Assembly (NCBI GenBank): GCA_963678305.2 | Contig: CAXXVV010000011.1 | Coordinates: 62,001 to 126,000, forward strand | Length of the DNA stretch: 64,000 bases | Source of the DNA: G963676655 sp963678305 | GTDB lineage: Bacteria; Verrucomicrobiota; Lentisphaeria; Victivallales; Victivallaceae | Reading direction: 5' to 3' | In this document: positions 53,327 through 62,393 of the stretch, piece after piece | Position numbering within the stretch: the first letter of the stretch is position 1 | How the letters are laid out: each line of letters opens with the position of its first letter | Program-made: the position numbers and the translations under genes | Notes under the pieces: model-generated | Databases searched by the model: none | What the model was told of the DNA's origin: nothing | Seen by the model: the letters and a program-made list of their open reading frames with translations, nothing else

Positions 53327-54541
53327 TTATTTACTCCGTTTTAATTTAAGTTGTTTGATCATATCTTTCAGCATAGCTTTCGCCAGAATCTGGTTGCCGT
53401 ATTTGTTGACGTGGCAGAAGTCGATGTAAAGCGGCTTGTCGGCGTTATCGAAGACGTGCTGCAGATCGTAGAAATACGGGATAGATTTAAATCTCTTGTC
53501 TGCTGTGATCTTCGCGTAAACCAGTTGAGTGAAATCTCGTTCGTTGGAATACATATCGTAGATTTTCTGCTCGTAATCACGCAGATTTTTCTTGGTGTAA
53601 AGAGTCGGCTGCAGAAAGCACAACAGCTTGAATTTATACTGAACCGACAACGCCTTCAATATTTCCATATTGGTCAAACATACCCGCATGGTATCTTCGG
53701 CCAGTGCCGGCATTTTATCCTTCGGCAGCCAGTTCTGCTCGAGAAACAATTCATTTTCCTTGCGTCGTTTCAGAAAACGGCTGATCCGGCTGATCCGACT
53801 GATGGTCATGACAATTGCGTCTTTTGGTTTGACGGTGTCGGCGTTGAAATATTTATGGGTCTTGAACCGCAGCGAATTCTGGATAGATCCCGCTTCGCGA
53901 TTCTGGAATGATGAAAATACATCGTTTACGCCGTCGTAAAAAATAACCACATCCGGCCTTTTACCGGCCTGTAATGCCCGGATCAGGGTTATCAGTTCCT
54001 GGGTTTGGACATAGCCGTTTTCACCGTAATTGACTACTTCCGCCTTGATCCCGGCCGCGGCAAGATCTTTTGCCAGGCAGGAAGGTATCGTGAAATCGTT
54101 AGACGCTCCTTCTCCCCACATAGTGGAACCGCCGAACATAAAGATTTTCATCACTTTATCTTTGGCTGGATATTCCTTGTTCCAGGTTTTACGCAGGCCG
54201 TCTTTGGTGATCGAGATATATTTGCCGTCAAATTCGGAGCGGCGCCAGTAAACATAGGGCTGCCAGGATTTCGGGACTTTTTTATTTTCTTTGTAGTATT
54301 TTTTGCTCGACTCCATCGCTTGCAAAGCTTCCGGACAGTAATATCTTTCCCGGCGCTGTTTTTTGGCGAACGGATAGAAACAAAGATCAATCAGAATAAA
54401 CAGCAGCAACGTCAGGCCGATGATGACCCATAAGCCATTAATAATCTTGAAAAACTGTATGATCCGCTTGAAGGCCAGACTGTGTTCCGTGGTATTTTCT
54501 TCGTTTACAGCTTCTTCATTTTGTTTTGGTTCTTCGCACAT
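53327..54541 (-). CDS. SGNH/GDSL hydrolase-family membrane protein
   Basis: 404 residues. One membrane helix near 29-54 (IINGLWVIIGLTLLLFILID), then an SGNH fold: nucleophile Ser in FGGSTMWGEGASN, Gly-Asn block NYGENGYVQTQELI, third block FYDGVNDVF, and the C-terminal Asp-x-x-His as DFCHVNKYGNQ. It could be an esterase or acyltransferase acting on the product of the carbamoyltransferase cluster. It lies between the carbamoyltransferase (5 bp away) and DUF5989 genes. Confidence 0.88.
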   Translation of the reverse strand: MCEEPKQNEEAVNEENTTEHSLAFKRIIQFFKIINGLWVIIGLTLLLFILIDLCFYPFAKKQRRERYYCPEALQAMESSKKYYKENKKVPKSWQPYVYWRRSEFDGKYISITKDGLRKTWNKEYPAKDKVMKIFMFGGSTMWGEGASNDFTIPSCLAKDLAAAGIKAEVVNYGENGYVQTQELITLIRALQAGKRPDVVIFYDGVNDVFSSFQNREAGSIQNSLRFKTHKYFNADTVKPKDAIVMTISRISRISRFLKRRKENELFLEQNWLPKDKMPALAEDTMRVCLTNMEILKALSVQYKFKLLCFLQPTLYTKKNLRDYEQKIYDMYSNERDFTQLVYAKITADKRFKSIPYFYDLQHVFDNADKPLYIDFCHVNKYGNQILAKAMLKDMIKQLKLKRSK

Positions 54542-54546
54542 AGTAA

Positions 54547-56382
54547 TCAGTCCAGTTTGAATTGTTTCTTATATTCTTCCGCTCCGGGCATTTCCGGCTG
54601 CTCCGATTTCAGGCAGATGCAGTTTTCCAGTACCAGGGCGTCCATGTCGGTAAACATGAAGCATTTATAAGCGTTTTCCGGGGTGTTGACGATCGGTTCT
54701 CCGCGAATGTTGAAAGAGGTGTTGACCACGACGCCGTAGCCGGTTTTATCCTTGAAACGATTGATTATATTATAATAACGCGGATTTGTCTCTTTGTTGA
54801 CCGTCTGCATCCGGGCCGAGTAGTCGACATGGGTGATCGACGGCACATCGGAGCGGATTATATTGAGTTTTTCGATTCCGAACAGCTTTTGCTCCTCTTC
54901 GGTCATCGGCTTGCGGCGTTCCTCTTTAACCGGAGCAACCAGCAGCATATAGGGGCTGGTCTGGTGCTGTTCTATCTCGAAGAAATCGTTGGCAACATCC
55001 TCCAGGCAGCTTGGAGCGAACGGTCGGAATGATTCGCGGAATTTGATTTTGACGTTCATTATCCGCTGCATTGAAGTGCTGCGGGGATCGCCAAGAATAC
55101 TTCTGGCCCCCAGAGCACGTGGTCCGAATTCCATTCGGCCGGCGCAGTGACCAACAATTTTTTCATCCGCGAGCAGGTCGGCTACCGCTTCACATAGTTC
55201 TTCCTCTGTATCATAGACCTTGTAGACCGCATTGACACTGTCCAGATAGCCTGTGATATCATCCATTGAGTTTGCGGGGCCAAGATAACTGCCGTATTGG
55301 GAGTCAGGCATCATGAGGCTGCGTTCATTACCGAGGATTTGATGCCAGGCAAAGAGGGCCGCGCCTAAAGCACCGCCGGCATCGCCGGCCGCCGGCTGAA
55401 TCCAAATGTTTTCAAATGGGCCGTCCCGCAGGATTTTGCCATTGGCCACACAGTTCAAGGCGCAACCGCCGGCAAGACAGAGGTTTTTCAAACCAGTTTC
55501 GGCATGGACGTGTTCGGCTATCTTCATCATCACTTTTTCAGTAACGACCTGGACGCTTCTCGCCAGATCCATTTCACGCTGAGTTACCCGTGATTCCGCT
55601 TTGCGCGGCGGACCGCCGAACAAGTCATGAAACTTCTTGCTGGTCATGGTAAGACCGGCACAGTAGTTGAAGTAACTCTGGTCGAGATGGAACGAACCGT
55701 CTTCTTTCAGGTCCATGACATGTTCAAGGATCAGATCGGCGTATTTCGGTTCGCCGTAAGGAGCCAGGCCCATCACTTTATATTCGCCGGAGTTGACTTT
55801 GAACCCGGTGTAATAGGTAAATGCGCTGTATAGCAACCCGAGTGAATGCGGGAATTCAATCTGTTTTTTGATAGTGATCTCATTGCCTTTGCCGATTCCC
55901 CAGGTGGTTGACGCCCATTCGCCGACCCCGTCGAAACAGATAAAAGCGGCTTCTTCGAATGGGGATGGAAAAAATGCGCTGGCGGCATGGGATTCATGGT
56001 GTTGGGTGAAATAGATTGGACCGTCATATTCATTGTTTAAGCCGCGGTCGATTTCACGCGGAGTGAACAGCTTCTGACGTAACCACAACGGCATGGCTTT
56101 GGAAAAAGAACTGAACCCGGCCGGGGCATAAGCCAAGTAGGTTTCGAGTAGACGTTCAAACTTTAAAAAAGGCTTGTCATAGAAAACGACAACATCAAGA
56201 TCCCCGTAGGACAGGCCGGCTTCTTTTAAACAATAGTCCACCGCGTTCTGCGGAAAGTTATAATCATGCTTGATTCTGGTGAAACGTTCTTCCTGGGCGG
56301 CCGCGATAATTTTACCATCGGTCACCAGCGCGGCGGCGCTGTCGTGGTAGAATGCACTGATTCCAAGTATATGTGTTGTCAT
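54547..56382 (-). CDS. NodU/SxtI-type carbamoyltransferase
   Basis: 611 residues, family length. The N-terminal ASKHA-like domain begins ILGISAFYHDSAAALVTDGK and IIAAAQEERFTRIKHDYNFP; active-site histidines are in QHHESHAASAFF. The C-terminal YrdC-like domain includes GRMEFGPRALGARSILGDPR and KIKFRESFRPFAPSCLEDVA. These enzymes transfer carbamoyl from carbamoyl phosphate, through carbamoyl-AMP, to a hydroxyl of a sugar, antibiotic or toxin. Here the acceptor is unknown. GGAG precedes the ATG. First gene of the four-gene cluster. Confidence 0.95.
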   Translation of the reverse strand: MTTHILGISAFYHDSAAALVTDGKIIAAAQEERFTRIKHDYNFPQNAVDYCLKEAGLSYGDLDVVVFYDKPFLKFERLLETYLAYAPAGFSSFSKAMPLWLRQKLFTPREIDRGLNNEYDGPIYFTQHHESHAASAFFPSPFEEAAFICFDGVGEWASTTWGIGKGNEITIKKQIEFPHSLGLLYSAFTYYTGFKVNSGEYKVMGLAPYGEPKYADLILEHVMDLKEDGSFHLDQSYFNYCAGLTMTSKKFHDLFGGPPRKAESRVTQREMDLARSVQVVTEKVMMKIAEHVHAETGLKNLCLAGGCALNCVANGKILRDGPFENIWIQPAAGDAGGALGAALFAWHQILGNERSLMMPDSQYGSYLGPANSMDDITGYLDSVNAVYKVYDTEEELCEAVADLLADEKIVGHCAGRMEFGPRALGARSILGDPRSTSMQRIMNVKIKFRESFRPFAPSCLEDVANDFFEIEQHQTSPYMLLVAPVKEERRKPMTEEEQKLFGIEKLNIIRSDVPSITHVDYSARMQTVNKETNPRYYNIINRFKDKTGYGVVVNTSFNIRGEPIVNTPENAYKCFMFTDMDALVLENCICLKSEQPEMPGAEEYKKQFKLD

Positions 56383-56439
56383 TAAATTTTCTCCGATATA
56401 ATAAAACCCCTAATATAGCATTTTTTCCGGGGAATGCAA

Positions 56440-57582
56440 TCAGGCTAAGCAATTCCCGCGCAAAATATTAATCGCGGCGGTCGCCATTATTGCGGCGGCT
56501 TTCATTGCCTGATTGAACGCGTAATCCGTTGCTGCCGCCGCGAGAAACTCAGGGGAATGCAATGGAGGTGCGTTTTTATAGGATTCTTTGCAGATTCCAA
56601 AGAAGAAATTTACCCCGGTAACTTGCTGGGAAACGTTGCCGAAGTCGGTTGAGATTTTTTCCGGCATATCGCGCCGGGGGCTCATGTCGAGAGCTTCGGC
56701 CAGAGTGAATACATGTTCCGAAAGCTCATGATTCAACCTGGTCGGTTCATAGGGGGTATCTCCCCGGTCAAGTTCATACTCGCAGCCGGTCATTAATGCG
56801 GCTCCGGCGACAATGTCCGTGAAGCGTTGTTCCATTGTCGCCTGGGTTTCCTGAGATTCGGAGCGAATATAAAATTTAGCTTCAGCCGATCCTGGTATGA
56901 TGTTTGGAACCACGCCGCCGTCGGTAATAATGCCGTGGACCATTCCGCCAGGGGGAAGCTGTTGTCGCCAGGCGTTGACTCCGGCAAACAGCAAATTTAC
57001 CGCGTCCAGTGCGTTTACGCCCTGGGACGGCGCGGCGGCGGCATGAGATTCGCGTCCCGAAAAACGAATGATATAACGGCTGACTGCCAGAGCTCCGGGA
57101 TCGATTGCGGTATAAGCGAACGGATGACTCAATAATACATAGTCAACATCTGCAAATGCTCCGTCGCGCAACATCATGACTTTTCCGCCGATACCTTCTT
57201 CCGCCGGTGTGCCGATAATGCTGATCGTTCCGCCTAAAGCTGAGTCAGCCATCATTTTCGCCGCGGCGTAAGCACCAGCTACAGCCGCAGCGGCAATCAG
57301 GTTATGACCGCAGGCATGGCCTATTTCAGGTAATGCGTCATATTCACATAAAAAACAAATATGTGGACCGCCGGCTCCGAAAGTCTTTTCTGCTCTGAAT
57401 GCTGTTTCCAGACTGGAAAATGGAGCGGTAACGGCAAATCCGAGGGTTCCAAGTTCTTCAACCAGCCTTGCTGCCGCTTTGTATTCGACCATTCCGGTTT
57501 CCGGATTGGCGTGAATATAGTCTGAAATCCCTCTGAAGACAGATTGCGACGAATCGATGATTTTTAATGCTTTTTGAACCAT
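56440..57582 (-). CDS. M20 family amidohydrolase
   Basis: 380 residues. The metal-binding pattern is GHACGHNLIAAAAVAGAYAA, with GTPAEEGIGGKVMM carrying the catalytic Glu. It fits the M20D amidohydrolases (N-acyl-amino acid or aminobenzoyl-glutamate type). A lid/dimerisation domain is at about 165-290. It would free an amino acid from an acyl or aryl amide; the substrate is not defined. It overlaps nothing and ends 57 bp before the carbamoyltransferase start. Confidence 0.88.
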   Translation of the reverse strand: MVQKALKIIDSSQSVFRGISDYIHANPETGMVEYKAAARLVEELGTLGFAVTAPFSSLETAFRAEKTFGAGGPHICFLCEYDALPEIGHACGHNLIAAAAVAGAYAAAKMMADSALGGTISIIGTPAEEGIGGKVMMLRDGAFADVDYVLLSHPFAYTAIDPGALAVSRYIIRFSGRESHAAAAPSQGVNALDAVNLLFAGVNAWRQQLPPGGMVHGIITDGGVVPNIIPGSAEAKFYIRSESQETQATMEQRFTDIVAGAALMTGCEYELDRGDTPYEPTRLNHELSEHVFTLAEALDMSPRRDMPEKISTDFGNVSQQVTGVNFFFGICKESYKNAPPLHSPEFLAAAATDYAFNQAMKAAAIMATAAINILRGNCLA

Positions 57583-57594
57583 AGTAAACCCTTG

Positions 57595-60252
57595 TTAGAA
57601 ACCAAAATCCAGCTGTTTAATCCCGAATTGGCCAAGATCATCGTCGTTATCATCATCGTCATCTTTATTTTTTTCTTTTGTTTCTGCATCCGTCTTTTCC
57701 GGATCTTCCGATGCCGGTTTTTCTTCCGTCTTTTTCGGTGTTTCCGGTATTGGTTCTGTATTCCCTTCTGTTTCTGATACAGGCTCTTCAGTCGTTTTTT
57801 GGGGTTTAGATTTTCTTTCCGGTTTTACTTCCGTTTCTTCAGTTGCCTTTTCCGATTCCAATGTTTTTTTCGGTTTAGCTTCCGGCTCTGAAACGGGTTC
57901 TTTCGCCGGTTTTCCAGATTCCGGCTTTTCGGCCTCCTGCTTTTCCGGTTCAACCTTTTCAGGAGTCTTTGTTTTCGAGGTTTTGGCGTTTGCTTTCGTC
58001 TCCTGCTTTTCCGGTTTCTCCGGTTTCTCTTCAGCTTTCTTTGCAGGAGCGGTATCTTCTACCTCGACGTCTTCGGGATCATTTTCATTGTTGTCAGAAG
58101 ACTCATCATCTTCAGACGGCAAGTCAATATCCTGAATTTCGTTCTCGTTATCTTCGACGTCGTCATCATTGTCCGGCGGTTCCTCGCCGTTGATTGCGGC
58201 CAGCTCATCAGCTTCCAGATAACGGACATGGGTAATTTTAGTGATCGGTTTTGACGAGATCAGGAACCCCCTGGCCTTGGCGCTGCGCATTGGCAGCTCT
58301 TTCAGGTTAAGCTCCATTTCCTGTTTGTCTTTCATCCGGTGTTCGACTTTGCAGAGATAGATCGCGTCGGTTCTCGGAGTAAATATCTCAAGTTTGCAGT
58401 TGTCCGGGCATAACTGGTATTCCCGGTCGGTAATGAATTTGCCGATTACGCAGCGTTTGCCGTAGAACTTGCCACTTTTGGTGTCTTTGTAGACTACCCC
58501 GAACTCTGTGGTCTTATCATATTTACGGAAATCCATTAGTCGCCCGATATAAACCTTGTCCGGGATGTTTATGACCTTGTACATGCCGCTTCGTTCGACA
58601 CACAACAGGTGGTCGACTTCGTTGCAGGTGACCTGATCGTCGCTGCGGACGCTGGTGCCGACATAGCAGTTCTTGCGATCCCAGCCGATCTTGATATTGT
58701 TCAATGCCACCGCGCTGAGGTCTATCTTATCAAAAGAGTCGATTTCGGTCCGGCGCGGGAATAGTTTCCCGTATTTATCCAGCAAGGCGGTAAGATACTT
58801 AATCGCGTATTTTTTCAGCTGTTTAAGATTTTTATTGACTTCGTCGATCTGAGCCAGGATGTCGTTAATGTCCTGTTGGTTTTTGTTGATGTCAAAAAGT
58901 GAGATACGGCGAATCGGAATGGCCAGCAAACGTTGTATATCATCGTCGGTCACTTCCCTTTTCAGCATATCAAGGAAAGGCTCGAGTCCTTTATAAACTT
59001 CCGTCATAACCAGCTCAAAGGTTTCGCATTCTTCAATTCTTTTGTAAATCCGGTTTTCAATAAATATCTGAGCTAAAGTCTTATTGTGGAATTGATCTTC
59101 AAGTTTGCCTAATTCAATTTCAAGCTCAAGCTTAAGATATTCAAGTAATTTTTCAGTATTGCGTTCCAGGATCTCGGTTACTGTCATCTGCACCGGTTGG
59201 TTGTCGCAAATGACCATCATGTTCAAGTTGATCGAGACTGAACAGTCGGTATAAGCATATAGCGCCTTCAGAGTTTTGTCAGGGTCCTGTCCTCTGACCG
59301 GCAGAATTTCAATTTCAACGTCTTCGCCAGTGAAATCGTTGATTTGGGCAACTTTTATTTTGTTATTATCAACCGCTTTTTCGATTGACGCGATCAGGCT
59401 TTCAGTCGTGGTTGTCGCGGGAATTTCGTGAATGACCAATCGCCTTCCGTCGCGCTCGATTCTGGCCCGAAGTGTAATCTTACCCCGGCCGTCGTCGTAT
59501 TCCGAGGCATCCATCAACCCCCCTTGCAGGAAGTCCGGGAATAGTTCAAACGGCTCTTTGCGCAAACAGGCGATCTGGGCGTTCAGCAGTTCGCAGAAGT
59601 TGTGCGGCAGTATCTTTGTCGCCATCCCGACCGCGATTCCCTCGGCTCCCAGCATCAGCAGCGATGGTATCTTAACCGGCAGGACAACTGGTTCTTTATT
59701 CCGGCCGTCGTAAGAATCTTCAAATTTGGTAATGTCGTTATTAAACAGAACCTCTTTGCCAAGCGGAGATAAACGACATTCGATATAACGGGCGGCGGAA
59801 GCATTGTCGCCTGTCAGGATATTACCGAAGTTCCCCTGTTTTTCAATAAAATATTCTTTATTTGCCAGAACCACCAGCGCACTGCCGATTGACGCGTCTC
59901 CGTGCGGATGATACTGCATGGTATGACCGATCGCATTGGCAACCTTGTGGAATTTGCCGTCATCCATCCGGAACAGGCTCCACAGAATGCGGCGATGTAC
60001 CGGTTTCAAGCCGTCGTCAACATCCGGAATGGCCCGGTCTTTGATGACGTATGAAGCGTATTCGATAAAGTTGTACTCCATCATCTCCCGCAACAGCCGG
60101 TTGGCTTTCAAGGTGTCGCTGGATGCTTCGCTTTCTCCCGCGCCCAAAGCCTCCGGTTCCCCGGTATCTTCCGCTTCAATGATAGACTCGATGTCGTTGT
60201 CCTTAACCGGTGGATTGGAGTCTTGAGCTTTTATGTCTTTTTCTTCTGCCAT
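57595..60252 (-). CDS. parC: Type IIA topoisomerase subunit A (ParC-type)
   Basis: 885 residues. The breakage-reunion domain has DRAIPDVDDGLKPVHRRIL, VANAIGHTMQYHPHGDASIG and catalytic Tyr156 in AARYIECRLSP. The C-terminal part lacks the QRRGGKG-type GyrA box, favouring a topoisomerase IV role over gyrase. From about residue 695 comes a 180-residue low-complexity tail rich in Glu, Lys, Pro, Thr and Asp, ending DDDDDNDDDLGQFGIKQLDF. This tail is not needed for the known reaction. It forms a heterotetramer with the ParE-type subunit encoded just upstream (gap of one base). Confidence 0.9.
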   Translation of the reverse strand: MAEEKDIKAQDSNPPVKDNDIESIIEAEDTGEPEALGAGESEASSDTLKANRLLREMMEYNFIEYASYVIKDRAIPDVDDGLKPVHRRILWSLFRMDDGKFHKVANAIGHTMQYHPHGDASIGSALVVLANKEYFIEKQGNFGNILTGDNASAARYIECRLSPLGKEVLFNNDITKFEDSYDGRNKEPVVLPVKIPSLLMLGAEGIAVGMATKILPHNFCELLNAQIACLRKEPFELFPDFLQGGLMDASEYDDGRGKITLRARIERDGRRLVIHEIPATTTTESLIASIEKAVDNNKIKVAQINDFTGEDVEIEILPVRGQDPDKTLKALYAYTDCSVSINLNMMVICDNQPVQMTVTEILERNTEKLLEYLKLELEIELGKLEDQFHNKTLAQIFIENRIYKRIEECETFELVMTEVYKGLEPFLDMLKREVTDDDIQRLLAIPIRRISLFDINKNQQDINDILAQIDEVNKNLKQLKKYAIKYLTALLDKYGKLFPRRTEIDSFDKIDLSAVALNNIKIGWDRKNCYVGTSVRSDDQVTCNEVDHLLCVERSGMYKVINIPDKVYIGRLMDFRKYDKTTEFGVVYKDTKSGKFYGKRCVIGKFITDREYQLCPDNCKLEIFTPRTDAIYLCKVEHRMKDKQEMELNLKELPMRSAKARGFLISSKPITKITHVRYLEADELAAINGEEPPDNDDDVEDNENEIQDIDLPSEDDESSDNNENDPEDVEVEDTAPAKKAEEKPEKPEKQETKANAKTSKTKTPEKVEPEKQEAEKPESGKPAKEPVSEPEAKPKKTLESEKATEETEVKPERKSKPQKTTEEPVSETEGNTEPIPETPKKTEEKPASEDPEKTDAETKEKNKDDDDDNDDDLGQFGIKQLDFGF

Positions 60253-60253
60253 T

Positions 60254-62074
60254 TCAGCTCAAATTCTCCATGATATGCTGCTTGCGTTCAGGGGTGTTTT
60301 TGCCCATGTAAAAGTTGAGCATTTCCGGAATGTTGCGCATGTTGTCAATGCTGACTTCGGTCAGTCGGATGTCGTTGCCGATAAATGCCCCGAATTCTTT
60401 AGGTGAAATCTCGCCGAGGCCTTTGAATCTGGTAATCTCTGCGGTACTGCCCAGTTTTACAATCGCCGCGTCCCGTTCAGTTTCGTCGTAACAGTAAAAA
60501 GTCTCTTTTTTATTCCGCACCCGGAATAACGGCGTTTCTAAAGTGAAGAGATGTTCCGACAGCACAAGCTGTTCGAAAAATGTCAGAAAAAAGGTTATCA
60601 GCAGGTTGCGGATATGCAGCCCGTCAACGTCGGCGTCGGTTGCGATTACTACCTTGTTGTAGCGCAGATCTTCGATGTCTTCTTCGATATTCAATGCCTG
60701 CATGATGTAATAAAGTTCTTCATTCTTATACAGTTTGTCGAATTTTTCACCATACACGTTCAAAGGTTTACCCTTGAGTGAGAAGATTGCCTGGGTATAG
60801 ACGTCGCGACAGGAGACCATGGAACCGGCCGCGGAATCCCCTTCGGTCAGGAATATCATTGTTTCCTCGCCGCGCCCGGAACGGTCGCCCAGATGGTATT
60901 TGCAGTCTTTCAGTTTCGGAATCTTCAAATTCATCCGCTTGGCTTTTTCCTTGGACTGCTTTTTTACCGCCTGAATTTCCTTGCGAACCTTTTCATTGCG
61001 GACGACTTTATCGACCATTATTTCGGCTTGTTCAAGGTTGCGGTGCATAAAGTCGGTGATTGCGGTCTTCACGTCATTAACCACCCAGCCGCGGACGTCA
61101 GTATTACCCAGTTTGTTTTTAGTCTGGGATTCAAAGATCGGTTCCTGAAGTTTGATTGCAACCGCGCCGACTATCCCGTCGCGCACGTCGGAGGCCTGGA
61201 ACTGTTTGCCGGTAAATTCGTTGATAGCTTTCAGTACGCCTTCACGAAATGCCGAAAGATGGGTGCCACCGTCATTTGTGTATTGGCCATTGACAAAAGA
61301 GAAATAATTTTCCCCGTAATTATCGGTATGACAGAAGGCAAATTCTAGTGTTTTGGTTTTAACGTGGATGGTTTCATATATTTGCTCGTCGCCAACCTCA
61401 ACCTCAATCAAATCTTTAAGGCCGTGCCTGGAGTAAAAACGTGTCCCGTTAAGATAAAGCGACAGACCGCTGTTCAGGTAGGCGTACATCCACAAGCGTT
61501 TTTCAACAAAGTCCATCTGGTATTCGTAATTCGGAAAAAGGTCTTTATCCGGGATGAATTCGACAAAGGTGCCATTCCGTTCGCTGGTCGATCCTTCCTG
61601 ATCGTCAACTTTATTGCCATTTTCGAAAGTTGCCCGGCGAAATTTGCCATCACGTACAGCCTGGACGGTGAATTTGCTGGAAAGTGCATTGACCGCTTTG
61701 GTACCGACGCCGTTCAAGCCGACGGAAAATTGAAATGCGTCGGTATTATATTTGCCGCCAGTATTGATAACTGAAACACATTCAACCAGTTTGCCAAGCG
61801 GAATACCGCGTCCATAGTCGCGAATTGATACCGTATCTCCTTCGATCTTGACGTCAATCCGACGTCCGGCTCCCATAATAAATTCATCGATACTATTGTC
61901 GATTACTTCTTTGAGAAGGATATAGATGCCGTCGCTGGGGTGAGTGCCGCTGCCCATTCGACCGATATACATACCGGGGCGTAAGCGAATATGCTCCAGG
62001 GAGCTTAGAGTCTTGATATTGCCTTCGTCGTAAGTGACTTGGCTGGTTGTCTCTTCAATTTCTTCTGAGCTCAT
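60254..62074 (-). CDS. parE: Type IIA topoisomerase subunit B (ParE-type)
   Basis: 606 residues from the ATG at 62074; the frame extends upstream to 62197, but the added part does not look like GyrB/ParE. GHKL ATPase motifs: KEVIDNSIDEFIMGAGRRID, RDYGRGIPLGK, and GLNGVGTKAVNALSSKFTVQ. TOPRIM: FLTEGDSAAGSM and ATDADVDGLHIRNLL. It hydrolyses ATP to drive strand passage with the ParC-type subunit. The ParE family length fits. The stop is one base before the ParC-type start. Confidence 0.93.
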   Translation of the reverse strand: MSSEEIEETTSQVTYDEGNIKTLSSLEHIRLRPGMYIGRMGSGTHPSDGIYILLKEVIDNSIDEFIMGAGRRIDVKIEGDTVSIRDYGRGIPLGKLVECVSVINTGGKYNTDAFQFSVGLNGVGTKAVNALSSKFTVQAVRDGKFRRATFENGNKVDDQEGSTSERNGTFVEFIPDKDLFPNYEYQMDFVEKRLWMYAYLNSGLSLYLNGTRFYSRHGLKDLIEVEVGDEQIYETIHVKTKTLEFAFCHTDNYGENYFSFVNGQYTNDGGTHLSAFREGVLKAINEFTGKQFQASDVRDGIVGAVAIKLQEPIFESQTKNKLGNTDVRGWVVNDVKTAITDFMHRNLEQAEIMVDKVVRNEKVRKEIQAVKKQSKEKAKRMNLKIPKLKDCKYHLGDRSGRGEETMIFLTEGDSAAGSMVSCRDVYTQAIFSLKGKPLNVYGEKFDKLYKNEELYYIMQALNIEEDIEDLRYNKVVIATDADVDGLHIRNLLITFFLTFFEQLVLSEHLFTLETPLFRVRNKKETFYCYDETERDAAIVKLGSTAEITRFKGLGEISPKEFGAFIGNDIRLTEVSIDNMRNIPEMLNFYMGKNTPERKQHIMENLS

Positions 62075-62236
62075 GGCCCCCTGTTTCCAGTTTAGCGGTT
62101 GTAAATCCTGACAGCATTTCGCGGACACGCAAAAAGCGGCAATTTCCAGTATGGAAAAGCCTTTAGGATAATGTACTGGATTTGGCAAGTTTGTCAAGCG
62201 AGCAATTAGATTTTTTTTAATGGTAAAGTTTGTAGA

Positions 62237-62258
62237 TTATTTAATTCGAATTAAATAA
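62237..62258. repeat. 22-bp perfect palindrome preceded by GTAG
   Basis: The 22-bp block TTATTTAATTC + GAATTAAATAA is its own reverse complement. GTAG lies at 62232-62235. RAYT transposases of other bacteria recognise a GTAG-type tetranucleotide at the foot of a REP hairpin, so this may be a site linked to the adjacent transposase. Chance is possible in AT-rich DNA. Confidence 0.45.
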
Positions 62259-62335
62259 ATTGCATGATGTTTAATTGTGTAAGTGTTTCATGATTAGTTT
62301 TTAATGTTTTATATATATTCTAACCGTCTGATAAT

Positions 62336-62364
62336 TTGACAAACCCGCTTTCAGCGTATATATT
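62336..62364 (+). promoter_or_regulatory. Consensus promoter of transposase copy 2
   Basis: TTGACA (62336-62341), 17-bp spacer, TATATT (62359-62364). TAATTTGACAAACCCG is identical to the promoter of copy 1. AAAGGAGG lies ahead of the ATG. Confidence 0.87.
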
Positions 62365-62393
62365 ATCTCCAAACCAACCAAAAGGAGGACGAA

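Larger units (their letters stand above)
62075..62393. other. Divergent intergenic region, parE / transposase copy 2
   Basis: 319 bp without a gene. It contains a 22-bp perfect palindrome with GTAG beside it and the transposase promoter, both listed separately. Nothing else recognised; a promoter for parE should lie on the minus strand, but I cannot single one out. Confidence 0.6.

Noticed and set aside
62075..62197. Upstream extension of the parE frame
   Set aside because: Contains no GyrB/ParE motif, and the normal length is reached from 62074.
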